Of a stretch of DNA of 48,710 bases, positions 26,004-34,289 are shown piece by piece. Source of the DNA: Spartobacteria bacterium (GTDB taxonomy: Bacteria > Verrucomicrobiota > Verrucomicrobiia > Chthoniobacterales > UBA10450); the NCBI GenBank assembly GCA_003169975.1, contig PNAA01000049.1, forward strand, positions 57,499-106,208, in the 5' to 3' direction. Numbering within the stretch: position 1 is the stretch's first letter; each line of letters begins with the position of its first letter. The translations under genes and the position numbers were made by a program. Below the pieces are notes generated by a model, which ran no database searches, was not told the origin of the DNA, and was given only the letters and a program-made list of their open reading frames with translations.

Positions 26004-26665
26004 GCGCGAGCGGCCCGCCGCTCTTCGGCGCGATCTTCGACTGGGACGGCGTCATTATCGACTCGGCCAGGCTGCATGAGCAGAGCTGGCGTCGGCTCGC
26101 GCAAGAACTGGGGAAAACAATCGCGCCGGACAGTTTCATCCGCGGCTTCGGGATGAAGAGCGCCCGGATCATCGAGGAAATTCACGGTTGGGCGAAGGAG
26201 CCGGCGGAGATTGCGCGCCTAACGAATCGCAAGGAAGCGCTCTATCGCGAGATCGTGGCGCGCAGCGCGATCGCGCCTTTGCCGGGAGTGGTGGCGTGGC
26301 TGCAGCGGCTGCGCGCGGCGGATGTCCCTTGCGCGGTGGCATCGTCCACCCAGCGCCTAAATATCGACGCGGTGCTCGATCGCATCGGGCTGAAGGCAGT
26401 TTTTCGCGAAATCGTTTCCGCCGAAGATGTGGTGCATGGAAAACCGAATCCGGAGGTTTTCCAAAAAGCGGCCGCGCGGCTCGGAGTGGCGGCGGAGCGC
26501 TGCGTCGTTTTTGAAGATGCCCACGTGGGCATCGAAGCCGCGCATGCCGCCGGCATGAAAGTGGTGGCCGTCACGACGACGCACCCGGTCGAGGAACTCG
26601 CCGCCGCCGATCTGGTCGTTAGGCAGCTCGACGAGCTCACGGTCGAAGCCGTCGCGCGGCTGTAG
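26000..26665 (+). CDS. HAD-family phosphatase, beta-phosphoglucomutase-like
   Basis: The 221-aa cytoplasmic hydrolase has all four HAD motifs: FDWDGVIIDS (nucleophile Asp and acid/base Asp), SST after CAVA, the lysine in VHGKPNPEVF and FEDAHVGIEAA. The cap domain is the C1 helical type of phosphoglycolate phosphatase/beta-PGM enzymes. The substrate is undefined (sugar phosphate likely). The GTG start overlaps the TGA of the pseudo-protease (GTGA). The stop codon TAG is supplied by the first bases of a TGTAGAC repeat element. Confidence 0.86.
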   Translation: MSASGPPLFGAIFDWDGVIIDSARLHEQSWRRLAQELGKTIAPDSFIRGFGMKSARIIEEIHGWAKEPAEIARLTNRKEALYREIVARSAIAPLPGVVAWLQRLRAADVPCAVASSTQRLNIDAVLDRIGLKAVFREIVSAEDVVHGKPNPEVFQKAAARLGVAAERCVVFEDAHVGIEAAHAAGMKVVAVTTTHPVEELAAADLVVRQLDELTVEAVARL

Positions 26666-26761
26666 ACGTTTCGCTCTGCGAAACGCGGGAGAAAACATCG
26701 CTCGCAGAATTGTCCCCGGAACCACCCTTCGTCCCGCGTTTCGCACAGCGAAAGGTCTACA
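26661..26761. repeat. TGTAGACG palindromic repeat, copy 2
   Basis: Ends TGTAGACGTTTCGCTCTGCG and, on the other strand, TTGTAGACCTTTCGCTGTGCG form inverted termini around ~55 bp. The left end overlaps the HAD stop codon and the right end is 2 bp from the pfkA stop, so it fills the whole gap between two convergent genes. Confidence 0.75.
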
Positions 26762-26763
26762 AT

Positions 26764-27843
26764 CTAATCCCCGAACGAAATCTCCACGTCGCGCGCCGTC
26801 TCCACCATCTGGCTCGAGGGCTGCACCAGTCGCAGGCGGTTCACGGCATCGGCGATCGGCACATGCTGCACCTGGTAGTTTTGGTAGCTCACCATCGAAC
26901 CAAAGTGGCCTTCATTGATCAGCTGCACCGCTTTCACCCCGAAGCGCGTCCCGAGAATGCGATCGAGAGTCGTCGGTGCGCCGCCGCGCTGGAGATGACC
27001 GAGCACACAGCAACGGGTCTCCTTCCCGGTCCGTGCGGCAAGCTCGTGCGCCACGACATCGCCGATCCCGCCGAAACGATATTCGCCCGCTTCGGTTTGA
27101 TGCAGAACCTGCTGGCCGTCTTTCGGGGTCGCGCCTTCTGCGACCACCACCATCGAACTCAGATTGCCCGCGGCCTCGCGTCGCTTGATGAAATCCGTGA
27201 GTTTTTCGTAATCGAAGGGAATTTCCGGGATCAAAATCGCGTCCGCGCCGCCTGCGATCCCGCCGTGCAAGGCGATCCAGCCCGCGTGGCGCCCCATCAC
27301 TTCGAGCACCATGATGCGTTTGTGGCTCGTGGCCGTGGTATGCAGTCGATCGAGCGCGTCAGCCACGGCCGCGACCGCGGAATCGAATCCGAAGGTCATT
27401 GCCGTCGCCTCCAGGTCGTTGTCGATCGTTTTGGGAACCCCGATGCAATCGATTCCTCCCGCCTGCAGTTGCAGCGCGGTCGTCATCGAGCCGTCGCCCC
27501 CGACAATAATCAGCGCCTTGACCTGCAACTGAGCGAGGACTGAGCGCGCCTGCTCGATCACCTCCGCGGCGACCACCGCGCGCTGGCCGGCGCCGATCTT
27601 GGCGATGAAATGGCCCTTGTTCGTCGTGCCGATGATGGTTCCGCCTAACGACATGATGCCGTCGGTGCGGGCACGATCGAGGATCATGTAATGACCCGGC
27701 GGGAGCAGACCTTCGAAGCCGTCCTTAAAGCCGACCACTTCCCAGCCCAGCTTCTCCGCCGCCAGGACCACGCCGCGCAGGACCGCGTTCAGCCCGGGGC
27801 AGTCCCCGCCGCTGGTCAGGACGCCAATCCGTGGCTTCATCAC
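26764..27843 (-). CDS. pfkA: 6-phosphofructokinase (group III type)
   Basis: This phosphorylates fructose 6-phosphate in glycolysis. The 359-aa enzyme has LTSGGDCPGLNAVLRG, GGDGSMTTAL, the catalytic PKTIDNDLE, MGRHAGWIAL and the substrate loop LGHLQRGGAPT. The phosphoryl-donor residues are mixed: Gly as in ATP-dependent enzymes at GGDG (PPi enzymes have GGDD), but Lys in PKTIDND as in PPi-dependent and actinobacterial ATP enzymes (E. coli has PGTIDND). Established rules make the Gly decisive, so ATP is the likely donor. It is co-transcribed with the upstream carboxypeptidase gene (4-bp ATGA overlap). Confidence 0.93.
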   Translation of the reverse strand: MMKPRIGVLTSGGDCPGLNAVLRGVVLAAEKLGWEVVGFKDGFEGLLPPGHYMILDRARTDGIMSLGGTIIGTTNKGHFIAKIGAGQRAVVAAEVIEQARSVLAQLQVKALIIVGGDGSMTTALQLQAGGIDCIGVPKTIDNDLEATAMTFGFDSAVAAVADALDRLHTTATSHKRIMVLEVMGRHAGWIALHGGIAGGADAILIPEIPFDYEKLTDFIKRREAAGNLSSMVVVAEGATPKDGQQVLHQTEAGEYRFGGIGDVVAHELAARTGKETRCCVLGHLQRGGAPTTLDRILGTRFGVKAVQLINEGHFGSMVSYQNYQVQHVPIADAVNRLRLVQPSSQMVETARDVEISFGD

Positions 27844-28817
27844 TCGCCAGGGCCGCCGAGCGCAGCCTTGGGATCGAGCGGACGGCCGGCGCCCGCCCAG
27901 CGATCGTAGAGCGACCAGCCGCGGGAGAGCAGCGCCGCTCCTTCAGCAAAGCGATTGGGACTACCGAGCACCACCACGATCAGGCGCCGCGGAGTGACGA
28001 GCGTGGTCGTGCCTTGCTGCACCACTTCCGACGGGCGAGCCGCGGAAAGCACCAGGCAGTCGCCGGCCCGCAGGGTGCGACCGGTCTTAACCCCGTCGAT
28101 GTTGTCGCGACCAAGCAACTCGTTCGTGTTCCGTAGCAGATAACGCACCCGCCCCGGGCCGCGGCCGATTTCGATTTCGCGCTCTTTTTGCGAGACGTAG
28201 AAAAGGAAGCCGGCATTGTTCATCGCGTACCTCGTTAGTCTGGCGATGTCCGCGGCGGTCGAGAACGGCTTCTCTTTCGTGTCGAGACCGCTCGGGTTGA
28301 GGAAACGCGTGCGCGCCATCCCGAGATGCTGCGCGAGCGCGTTCATCTGCAGGACAAAATAATCCATCGGCGTGCCGCGCGCCGCCTCCCCGCTCGGCGG
28401 GGCGCGTCTCAGCAGCGCGCGGCCAACGTGATCGCCCAAGGTGTAGGCGGCGATGTTGTCGGACTGCACGAGCGCGGCGTAGAGCAGGTCGCGCAGTGTG
28501 ACCGTGTCGCCCGGTTGAAAACCGACATTGTTTTCGCTCGTCCCGGCAAAGGCGGCCTCGGGGATAACGGCCACTTGCGCGAGATCGCCGCTTTCTTTGG
28601 CGGCCCAATCGAGTACCACCATCGCGGTCGCGATCTTCGTCAGACTGCCGACCTGGCGCTTTTTATCGGGCTGAAGCTTATCGAGAATGAAGCCGGTCTT
28701 GGCGTCGATCGTGATCGTCGCCTCGGCCGCATGCAGGGTCGTCGGCGCGCCCGAGAAAAGCGCCAGAACCGCGGCGAGGAGCAGGATTTTGCGAGAGAAA
28801 GCGATCACGGCGGTCAA
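27840..28817 (-). CDS. D-alanyl-D-alanine carboxypeptidase (peptidase S11, DacA-like)
   Basis: The 325-aa exported penicillin-binding enzyme has a signal peptide (ILLLAAVLALFSGAPTTLHA) and all three active-site motifs: SLTK at 58-61, SDN at 119-121 and KTG at 244-246. It trims terminal D-Ala from peptidoglycan stem peptides in the periplasm. There is no obvious C-terminal amphipathic anchor, so it ends soon after the catalytic domain. Overlap of its stop with the pfkA start indicates coupling, an unusual partner choice. The assignment to class C low-molecular-mass PBPs is firm; substrate finesse is not. Confidence 0.9.
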   Translation of the reverse strand: MTAVIAFSRKILLLAAVLALFSGAPTTLHAAEATITIDAKTGFILDKLQPDKKRQVGSLTKIATAMVVLDWAAKESGDLAQVAVIPEAAFAGTSENNVGFQPGDTVTLRDLLYAALVQSDNIAAYTLGDHVGRALLRRAPPSGEAARGTPMDYFVLQMNALAQHLGMARTRFLNPSGLDTKEKPFSTAADIARLTRYAMNNAGFLFYVSQKEREIEIGRGPGRVRYLLRNTNELLGRDNIDGVKTGRTLRAGDCLVLSAARPSEVVQQGTTTLVTPRRLIVVVLGSPNRFAEGAALLSRGWSLYDRWAGAGRPLDPKAALGGPGE

Positions 28818-28895
28818 AACCGCTGCACGTTAGCTGGCGCGATTCGCTTGGCAACCGCAATCATCGGCCGTGCGCGCTGACGAAGTGCGTTTCGC

Positions 28896-29579
28896 CTAAC
28901 GAAGTGCGAGCGACGAGCGCGCGCCGAAGCGGAACGGGTCGGGGCTGAGCACCAGGAGCACACGCTCAGCCGCATTCCGCAGATCGAACGGAGTCGCTTT
29001 GCCCAAGCCGCTGGCGCGGACCGTGCCGAGCTTCCCCTGCCCGCGGCTGCCGCCGGCCATGTCGAATTCATAAACAACGCGGTGCGTTGCCACCTCCGTC
29101 ACCTTGACGTGCAAGGCGAGCATCGACTGACCCGCGCCAAATTGACCGAAGAAGAAGCGGGCCAGCGGGCTGCCCCCATCGACGAGATCGAACTGACCTT
29201 CCACCAGCCAGCCAACGGTCGGAAATTCGTTCTCCGCGATGACGAGCGATGGCGCCATCTTGCTCAGCTCTTCTTTCAAATCATTGGCAAAGGCGACGGG
29301 AGTGAGCGCTTTGCGAATCGGCATTTCCCCGTCGGAAGGGGCTTCATCGCCCCGGAAAATGGCGGAATCGATGCAAAATGGGCGGATGTAAATCGCAACC
29401 GGGTTTGCCGCTCCAACTCCGCAGGTTTCATAATGCACGCCATCCTTGGCATCAAAATCCTTGGCATCGACGGTGGCGCGCGCCCGGCCCTCCGAGGACG
29501 AGACGGAACTTTTGGTAACGACCATATCGGCGCAGGAACAGAGCAACAGGCTGGAGGCAATAACGATAAAAGATTTCAT
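28896..29579 (-). CDS. DUF4410-like lipoprotein
   Basis: From ATG 29579, 227 residues begin with a lipoprotein signal (KSFIVIASSLLLCSCADM; Cys after LLCS). The C-terminal half matches DUF4410 as I remember it: VEGQFDLVDGGSPLARFFFG followed by a Gly-rich FGAGQSMLAL and the VYEFDMAGGSRG stretch. Function is unknown; it would be attached to a membrane on the periplasmic side. Starts further upstream (to 29630) would add residues before the signal and are less likely. Its TAG stop lies in a CGTTAGGC octamer. Confidence 0.75.
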   Translation of the reverse strand: MKSFIVIASSLLLCSCADMVVTKSSVSSSEGRARATVDAKDFDAKDGVHYETCGVGAANPVAIYIRPFCIDSAIFRGDEAPSDGEMPIRKALTPVAFANDLKEELSKMAPSLVIAENEFPTVGWLVEGQFDLVDGGSPLARFFFGQFGAGQSMLALHVKVTEVATHRVVYEFDMAGGSRGQGKLGTVRASGLGKATPFDLRNAAERVLLVLSPDPFRFGARSSLALR

Positions 29580-29682
29580 AATTTGGCTTTGCATATCACC
29601 GGCCTCCGTCTTCCCGACGACGCTCAGCAACTGCGTTTGGATGATGCAACTCCCGTGCCGTCGCCGCGAAAATCTGGGCCTT

Positions 29683-30183
29683 CTAGGGCTCTGCGCGCGT
29701 CGCCCGATGGCTCGTGACCAGGCCGCGGCAAATAAAATAGACGATCGCGGCGGAGGGCAGCCCGATGATGAGCGATCCGATGAGGAGCGGGCGACCGACC
29801 GAAAAGAACATTTCCCAGTGCACGTAGTCGCGAAATTCCAGCGTCCGAAAATTCATCCGCCGCGGGAGATGACCGTGCATCGCCCAATAACCAAACTTGT
29901 ATTCCCAAAGATAGATCGCCGGCATGAAAGGCAGGATGAGATCATGCAACTGGACGCTGATCGCGGCCGCGATCTTGTTGCTCTTGCAGACCCACGCGAC
30001 CGCGATCGAGAGCAGCGTCTTCAGACTCCAGAGCGGAGTAAATCCAAAGAAAATCCCAATCGCCACTCCGAGCGCAATCGAATGCGGCGTGTCCTCGATC
30101 GTGACGAGACGGAAGTGCAACCCGGCCGCCCAATGACGAAAACGTGCCCAGCTGCCTGGCTTGCCGGAAGATTGCTGATCCAT
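29683..30183 (-). CDS. DUF2062 membrane protein
   Basis: The ATG at 30183 gives 166 residues: RFRHWAAGLHFRLVTIEDTP, then SIALGVAIGIFFGFTPLWSL, the DUF2062 hallmark (ALGxAxGxFxGxxPxxG), followed by membrane helices and a C-terminal helix pair. The frame is open upstream but reads as low-complexity Arg/Ser. DUF2062 proteins occur alone or fused to glycosyltransferases; no function is established. It lies 13 bp downstream of the DUF72 gene on the same strand and is probably in its transcript. Confidence 0.82.
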   Translation of the reverse strand: MDQQSSGKPGSWARFRHWAAGLHFRLVTIEDTPHSIALGVAIGIFFGFTPLWSLKTLLSIAVAWVCKSNKIAAAISVQLHDLILPFMPAIYLWEYKFGYWAMHGHLPRRMNFRTLEFRDYVHWEMFFSVGRPLLIGSLIIGLPSAAIVYFICRGLVTSHRATRAEP

Positions 30184-30196
30184 GGAATTGACTCGC

Positions 30197-31138
30197 CTAA
30201 CGAAACAAATCCGCCTGTCGCGGCGGACCTTTCGCGATCTGCCCGAGCGCCGCGCGCAGGCGAAGAGCGGCATGCGGCGCGAAGTCGAGGGCGTTGTTGT
30301 TAAAAACAACGTGCACCGCCTCGGCCTCGTGCGCGAGCTTCTTCGCCCGCTGCGCGACTTCGTCGATTTCTTCGTCGCTGTAATCGTAGTAGAAGCGTTC
30401 CGCCACCGTCCGACCACGCAGGTAGGCTTGCGCGTCGCGGCCGTGGAGACGCAAGTAAGACAACGTGCGATACGTCACCGCGTCGAGATCGCTCGGCATG
30501 ATGGTGAAGTGCGCCTCGGCCGGCGCATCAACCAGCGCGAGCGTCGTGTGATGGCGCCGGAAGAAGTCCAGCGTCTTTGCCAGGTGCTCGTCCTCCGTCC
30601 AATTGCGATTCCGCAACTCCACCACCGCGCCGAACGGAGCGAGCCGCGCCAGCAGTTCGCCCAGTTCCGCGAGATCATGCTTCCGCGGCGAAAAGGCAGG
30701 CGAAAGTTGCAACAAAAAAGCGCCGAATTTCTGCGCGGCGCGCAACGGCTCGGTCGCCGCGACGATCCGCTCGAGCAACGCGCGCTCCAACTCCGCAGTC
30801 AGCTTCACCTTCCCTCCCGCGTCGGCCTCCGCGACGCGCTGGAGCGCGGGCGGGAGCGACTTCACCGTCGCGGCATGACGGGAAAGCAAGCGGTGCAACT
30901 TGACGTCGAAAACGAAGTCGTCAGGCGTGGCGCGCACCCAGCGCTCAACGAGACGGACCTCAGGCACGGCGTAGAAGGTCGAGTTCACCTCGACCATCTC
31001 GAAATGCTCCGCGTACCACGGCAACCGATCGCCCGTGGGCAGCTTGGGCGGATACCAGCGCTCGACAAAACCGGGGTCCGACCAACTCGCGGTGCCGACA
31101 AGGATGCGGCCTAACTGGCTGGATTGCTTCGAAGACAC
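30197..31138 (-). CDS. DUF72 (YecE-like) TIM-barrel protein
   Basis: The 313-aa soluble protein has the family's VGTASWSDPGFVERWYP near the N-terminus, EVNSTFYAVP, FVFDVKLHRLLSRH, LQLSPAF, VELRNRNW and the C-terminal YYDYSDEEIDEVA. DUF72 proteins form a TIM barrel, with no settled reaction. It ends in LFR followed by a TAG inside a CGTTAGGC octamer (30195), 11 bp before the DUF2062 start. It lies downstream of the initiator tRNA gene on the same strand. Confidence 0.88.
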   Translation of the reverse strand: MSSKQSSQLGRILVGTASWSDPGFVERWYPPKLPTGDRLPWYAEHFEMVEVNSTFYAVPEVRLVERWVRATPDDFVFDVKLHRLLSRHAATVKSLPPALQRVAEADAGGKVKLTAELERALLERIVAATEPLRAAQKFGAFLLQLSPAFSPRKHDLAELGELLARLAPFGAVVELRNRNWTEDEHLAKTLDFFRRHHTTLALVDAPAEAHFTIMPSDLDAVTYRTLSYLRLHGRDAQAYLRGRTVAERFYYDYSDEEIDEVAQRAKKLAHEAEAVHVVFNNNALDFAPHAALRLRAALGQIAKGPPRQADLFR

Positions 31139-31184
31139 GCAGAGAGAAAAAGCGGGCCTCAGTTCAAACGCAACCGCGATTACG

Positions 31185-31263
31185 TTTGGTTGCGGGGGCG
31201 GGATTTGAACCCGCGGCCTTCAGGTTATGAGCCTGACGAGCTACCAGACTGCTCCACCCCGCG
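31185..31263 (-). tRNA. Initiator tRNA-Met (CAU) with an enlarged T-arm
   Basis: Read on the minus strand: acceptor CGCGGGG/CCCCGCA leaves the first pair C-A unpaired, the initiator hallmark. The anticodon loop CTCATAA is closed by TCAGG/CCTGA, so the usual three G-C pairs are A-U, G-C, G-C. CCA is encoded. The T-arm is GCGGG, TTCAAAT, then CC before CCCGC, two bases longer than normal (79 nt in all, 77 expected). This implies a 9-base T-loop or a shifted stem. Sequencing error in the G-run is possible. Confidence 0.85.
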
Positions 31264-31397
31264 ATCTTGAGAGGCCAAGTATGACTGCGTTCGCACGGAA
31301 CGCAAATGGCGAATTCTTCCAGCTTCGCGGCGTGGACAAATCGCTTGCCGGTTCGATCTTCAGAGGCAAGGTATACGCCCGCTCAGGCGAGGGAAAT

Positions 31398-31472
31398 TCC
31401 AGCGTAGCTCAGTGGTAGAGCGGTCGGCTGTTAACCGATTGGTCGTAGGTTCAAATCCTACCGCTGGAGCCA
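31398..31472 (+). tRNA. tRNA-Asn (GUU)
   Basis: A complete 75-nt cloverleaf: acceptor TCCAGCG/CGCTGGA, D-arm GCTC/GAGC, anticodon stem GTCGG/CCGAT around CTGTTAA (GUU), T-arm GTAGG-TTCAAAT-CCTAC, G73 and encoded CCA. The gene is divergent from the initiator tRNA, 134 bp away; the stretch between (31264-31397) shows no feature. Confidence 0.95.
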
Positions 31473-31477
31473 ATCGC

Positions 31478-31567
31478 TGTAGACGCCTCCCTGTGGGAGG
31501 CGCGGGAAAAAGCGCGGTCGGCGGTTGGAGCGGTTGGCCCCGCGCTTCGCAGAGCGACGCGTCTACA
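31478..31567. repeat. TGTAGACG palindromic repeat, copy 3
   Basis: Ends TGTAGACGCCTCCCTGTGGG and, on the other strand, TGTAGACGCGTCGCTCTGCG. It begins 6 bp after tRNA-Asn and ends 3 bp before the DUF5069 stop. The inner bases contain a second small hairpin (CCTCCCTGTGGGAGG). Confidence 0.75.
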
Positions 31568-31569
31568 AC

Positions 31570-32037
31570 TCACGCTTTGCCGCCGAAGGTTACGTAGTCG
31601 TCGAGATCGAGCAGATCGGCCCAAGTCTTGATGTCCTCGCGCGTTTTGCTCACTTTGCCGACCATTTCCGCGAACGTCTGCAGCGTTTCGGCGTCGCTCT
31701 CCGGTCCGCGCCGCTGCATGTAATCGCTCCACTGCTCGATCTCCCACGGACTGTGCTGGTGTTTCGCGTTGGCCTGGATCCATTCGAGAATTTCGCCGTC
31801 TCCTTTCCCGGCGGACAGTTGTTCGCGCAAGGCCGCGGGATCGAGGCCGAGAAAACTGATGATCCGCTGGTCGAGCGGGCAGTTGTAATGATACTCGCCG
31901 TTTTTCCCGACAATCTCAGCGCGTCCCTTGTCGAGCATGCGCGGCAGAAGCACGTAGCCGCCGAGGCGAAGCCGCGGACTGCGCGGTGGACGTTGCGTGA
32001 GGTCAGGAGCGGAGATGTGGTTGCTGTCTGTGGTCAT
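31570..32037 (-). CDS. DUF5069 domain protein
   Basis: From ATG 32037, 155 residues: RSPRLRLGGYVLLPRMLDKG followed by EYHYNCPLDQRIISFLGLDP and a C-terminal LLDLDDYVTFGGK. This agrees with DUF5069, a small soluble family often seen in Verrucomicrobiota. Function is unknown. It is the last gene of a leftward run (TetR to here) with only 43 bp to thioredoxin upstream, so it probably shares that transcript. The frame above the ATG is not protein-like. Confidence 0.84.
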   Translation of the reverse strand: MTTDSNHISAPDLTQRPPRSPRLRLGGYVLLPRMLDKGRAEIVGKNGEYHYNCPLDQRIISFLGLDPAALREQLSAGKGDGEILEWIQANAKHQHSPWEIEQWSDYMQRRGPESDAETLQTFAEMVGKVSKTREDIKTWADLLDLDDYVTFGGKA

Positions 32038-32080
32038 ATGGTTCTTTGCTTGATAGCTGTTTTTAGTTCCGGAGAATTCG

Positions 32081-32422
32081 TTAGGCGGAGGTCGGGCTGC
32101 CCGCCAAGTTGGTAAGTTTTTCCACGATCGTTTTCTTGGGCGCGCCGCCGACCAACTGGCCGCGCAATTCGCCACCGTTGAAGAAGAGGAGGGTGGGCAC
32201 CGCCCGGACTTTGAAGCGCTCCATCAGCGCTGGGTCGTCCTCGATGTTCACCTTTGCGATCCGGAAACGTCCTTCGCTTTCCCGCGCGATTTCGTCGAGC
32301 AAGGGCGCGATCATTTTGCACGGTCCGCACCAGGTGGCCCAGAAATCGACCAGGACCGGGACGGGAGATTGCAGGACGGCTTTCTCAAAGCTGGCTTCGT
32401 TGATGTTGATGGGTTCGTTCAT
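32081..32422 (-). CDS. trxA: Thioredoxin
   Basis: The 113-aa cytoplasmic disulfide reductase has the active site WCGPC at residues 31-35 within VLVDFWATWCGPCKMIAPLL, the cis-proline stretch VRAVPTLLFFNGGE and a standard length. It accepts electrons from thioredoxin reductase (not in the window). Its stop TAA lies within the octamer CGTTAGGC, at 32079-32086. Gene spacing (24 bp from the protease upstream, 43 bp to DUF5069) suggests one operon. Confidence 0.95.
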   Translation of the reverse strand: MNEPININEASFEKAVLQSPVPVLVDFWATWCGPCKMIAPLLDEIARESEGRFRIAKVNIEDDPALMERFKVRAVPTLLFFNGGELRGQLVGGAPKKTIVEKLTNLAGSPTSA

Positions 32423-32446
32423 TTTTTGTTCTTTGGTTGGTCTTGA

Positions 32447-33469
32447 TTATTGATGCGCTCGTGGCCGGTTCCGCGCGGCGAGCGGCGGGAGTTCGCGCGG
32501 CACGACCATGCAGAAAAGCTGCTCCGTTCCGCGCAGAAACATGAGCGGCGACGCGACGCCGATTTCCGCGGCCACGAGTTGCTTGTGCAAATCGTCGACC
32601 GTCGCGATCGGCTGACCTTTGAAACCGACAATCGTGTCGTTTGCCTTCAGCCCCGCGATCGCCGCCGGACCGCCTGGTTCCACTTCCATGACGAGCACGC
32701 CGCGTTCGTTAGGCAACTTGTGAAAGCGGACGACGCGGGGATGCAATGGCACATTCTGGCCGGCGACGCCGATCGAGCTGCGCCGGATGCGCCCATCCTT
32801 GATCAGCCAGCCGGCGACGAACTTTGCGGTGTTGCTCGCGATGGCGAAACAAATTCCCTGCGCCGGGAGAATGACCGCGGTGTTCACGCCGATCACTTCT
32901 CCGGCGCTGTTGAGGAGCGGGCCGCCGGAGTTCCCCGGATTGAGCGCGGCATCTGTCTGAATGATTTCGTCCATCAAACGGCCCGACTCGGAACGCATCG
33001 AGCGACCGAGCGCGCTCACGATGCCCGCCGTCACCGTCTGCTGAAATCCGTAGGGCGAGCCGACCGCCACCGCGATCTGCCCAACCCGGATCTGCGACGA
33101 ATCGGCCAGCCGGACGTGTTGCACCTCCGGCGCGTCGATTCGGATGACGGCCAGGTCCGTTTCCGGATCGGTCCCGATAAGTTGTGCGGGATAGACGCGG
33201 GCATCGCGCAGTGTGACCTCGATCTCGCGGGCGCCGTTTACGACATGATTGTTCGTTAGGATAAAGCCGTCGCGCGCAAGGATGAAGCCGGATCCCCCAC
33301 CCGGCCCGCGTTCGCCGCTCAGGACGCGAATGTTCACCACGCTGGGAGCGACGCGGTTGACCACGGCGGCGATCGTCTGCGAGTAAACATCCAGCAGGCC
33401 CGCGTCGCCTAACGACTCATCCGGAAGCGCGCCAAAAGAGCTGTCGCTCGAGTCCCAGACGGGCGTCAT
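32447..33469 (-). CDS. HtrA-like serine protease with one PDZ domain, no visible export signal
   Basis: From ATG 33469, 340 residues: VAPSVVNIRVLSGERGPGGG-type trypsin core with His in TNNHVV, Asp in DPETDLAVIR and Ser in LNPGNSGGPLL, then a PDZ domain (GVLVMEVEPGGPAAIAGL ... VDDLHKQL). There is no N-terminal hydrophobic segment (it begins TPVWDSSDSSFGALPDESLG), unlike normal periplasmic HtrA. It is therefore cytoplasmic, or the true start is further upstream where the frame stays open (to 33619), but no signal peptide appears there either. It sits between an SDR gene and trxA. Confidence 0.88.
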   Translation of the reverse strand: MTPVWDSSDSSFGALPDESLGDAGLLDVYSQTIAAVVNRVAPSVVNIRVLSGERGPGGGSGFILARDGFILTNNHVVNGAREIEVTLRDARVYPAQLIGTDPETDLAVIRIDAPEVQHVRLADSSQIRVGQIAVAVGSPYGFQQTVTAGIVSALGRSMRSESGRLMDEIIQTDAALNPGNSGGPLLNSAGEVIGVNTAVILPAQGICFAIASNTAKFVAGWLIKDGRIRRSSIGVAGQNVPLHPRVVRFHKLPNERGVLVMEVEPGGPAAIAGLKANDTIVGFKGQPIATVDDLHKQLVAAEIGVASPLMFLRGTEQLFCMVVPRELPPLAARNRPRAHQ

Positions 33470-33527
33470 CGCGGGCGATCCCCTTCGCTGATTTTGCGAG
33501 AGCGTTTTCAAGTCGGTTGGGAGGCGG

Positions 33528-34262
33528 TTACCAGGGAAGCGGTTTGCCCATGTGCTCGAAGGTCCCGCTCGGCCCGTCGGGCCCGGCAGTCGCCAGCGCG
33601 ACGCTTGTCTTCGCGCCATCCTCGAGTTCCATCATCGCGCCAGGTCCGCCCATGTCGGTCTTGACCCAGCCCGGATGCGCCGCGTTGACCTTGATCTTGG
33701 TGTCCTTCAAGTCATGAGCGAGCTGCACGGTGTAGGCGTTGACCGCGGCTTTCGAGACGTTGTAGGCCGGCGTGTCCTTGCTCTCGTAAATCGGTGAGCC
33801 CGGCTTGGCGTGGAACCCGGTCGATCCGAGGATGCTCGAGAGATTGACGATACGTCCCGCTGCGCTCTTGCGCAGCAGGGGCAAAAAGGCATTGGTCGTC
33901 GCGATCAACCCAAAAACGTTGGTGTCGAAAGTTTCTCGCCACATCGCGAGCGATTGCTCGCTCACCTTCTTTCCCTTGTCGTCCGCCATCACGCCCGCGT
34001 TGTTCACGAGGATATCGAGACGGCCGAAGTCTTTTTCAACCTGGGCAGCGGCTTTCTGGATGCTCTCCGGGTCGCTCACATCGAGCACAATCGCGTGCGC
34101 ATCGATTCCCTCTCCGCGCAGTTTGTCCGCGGCGCGTTTTCCTTTCTCCGCATCACGCGCACCCACGAGCACCGTGATGTCTTTCTTTCCGAGTTGGCGG
34201 GCGGTCTCCAGTCCGATGCCCTTGTTGGCGCCGGTGATGAGTGCGGTCTTTTTGTTATTCAT
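33528..34262 (-). CDS. SDR-family NAD(P)-dependent oxidoreductase (carbonyl reductase-like)
   Basis: The 244-aa Rossmann-fold enzyme has the nucleotide-binding TGANKGIG (10-17), LDVSD, NNAGVM, catalytic Ser in NLSSILGS and the YNVSK catalytic Tyr/Lys. The overall style is that of plant/bacterial carbonyl-reductase-like SDRs with an NADPH-friendly Arg (ARDAEKGK). The substrate is unknown. It is preceded at 27 bp by a small conserved-looking gene and, further up, by a TetR regulator, suggesting an inducible detoxification run. Confidence 0.9.
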   Translation of the reverse strand: MNNKKTALITGANKGIGLETARQLGKKDITVLVGARDAEKGKRAADKLRGEGIDAHAIVLDVSDPESIQKAAAQVEKDFGRLDILVNNAGVMADDKGKKVSEQSLAMWRETFDTNVFGLIATTNAFLPLLRKSAAGRIVNLSSILGSTGFHAKPGSPIYESKDTPAYNVSKAAVNAYTVQLAHDLKDTKIKVNAAHPGWVKTDMGGPGAMMELEDGAKTSVALATAGPDGPSGTFEHMGKPLPW

Positions 34263-34289
34263 GCTGGTTATTCGTTTCTCGGTTGCAGG

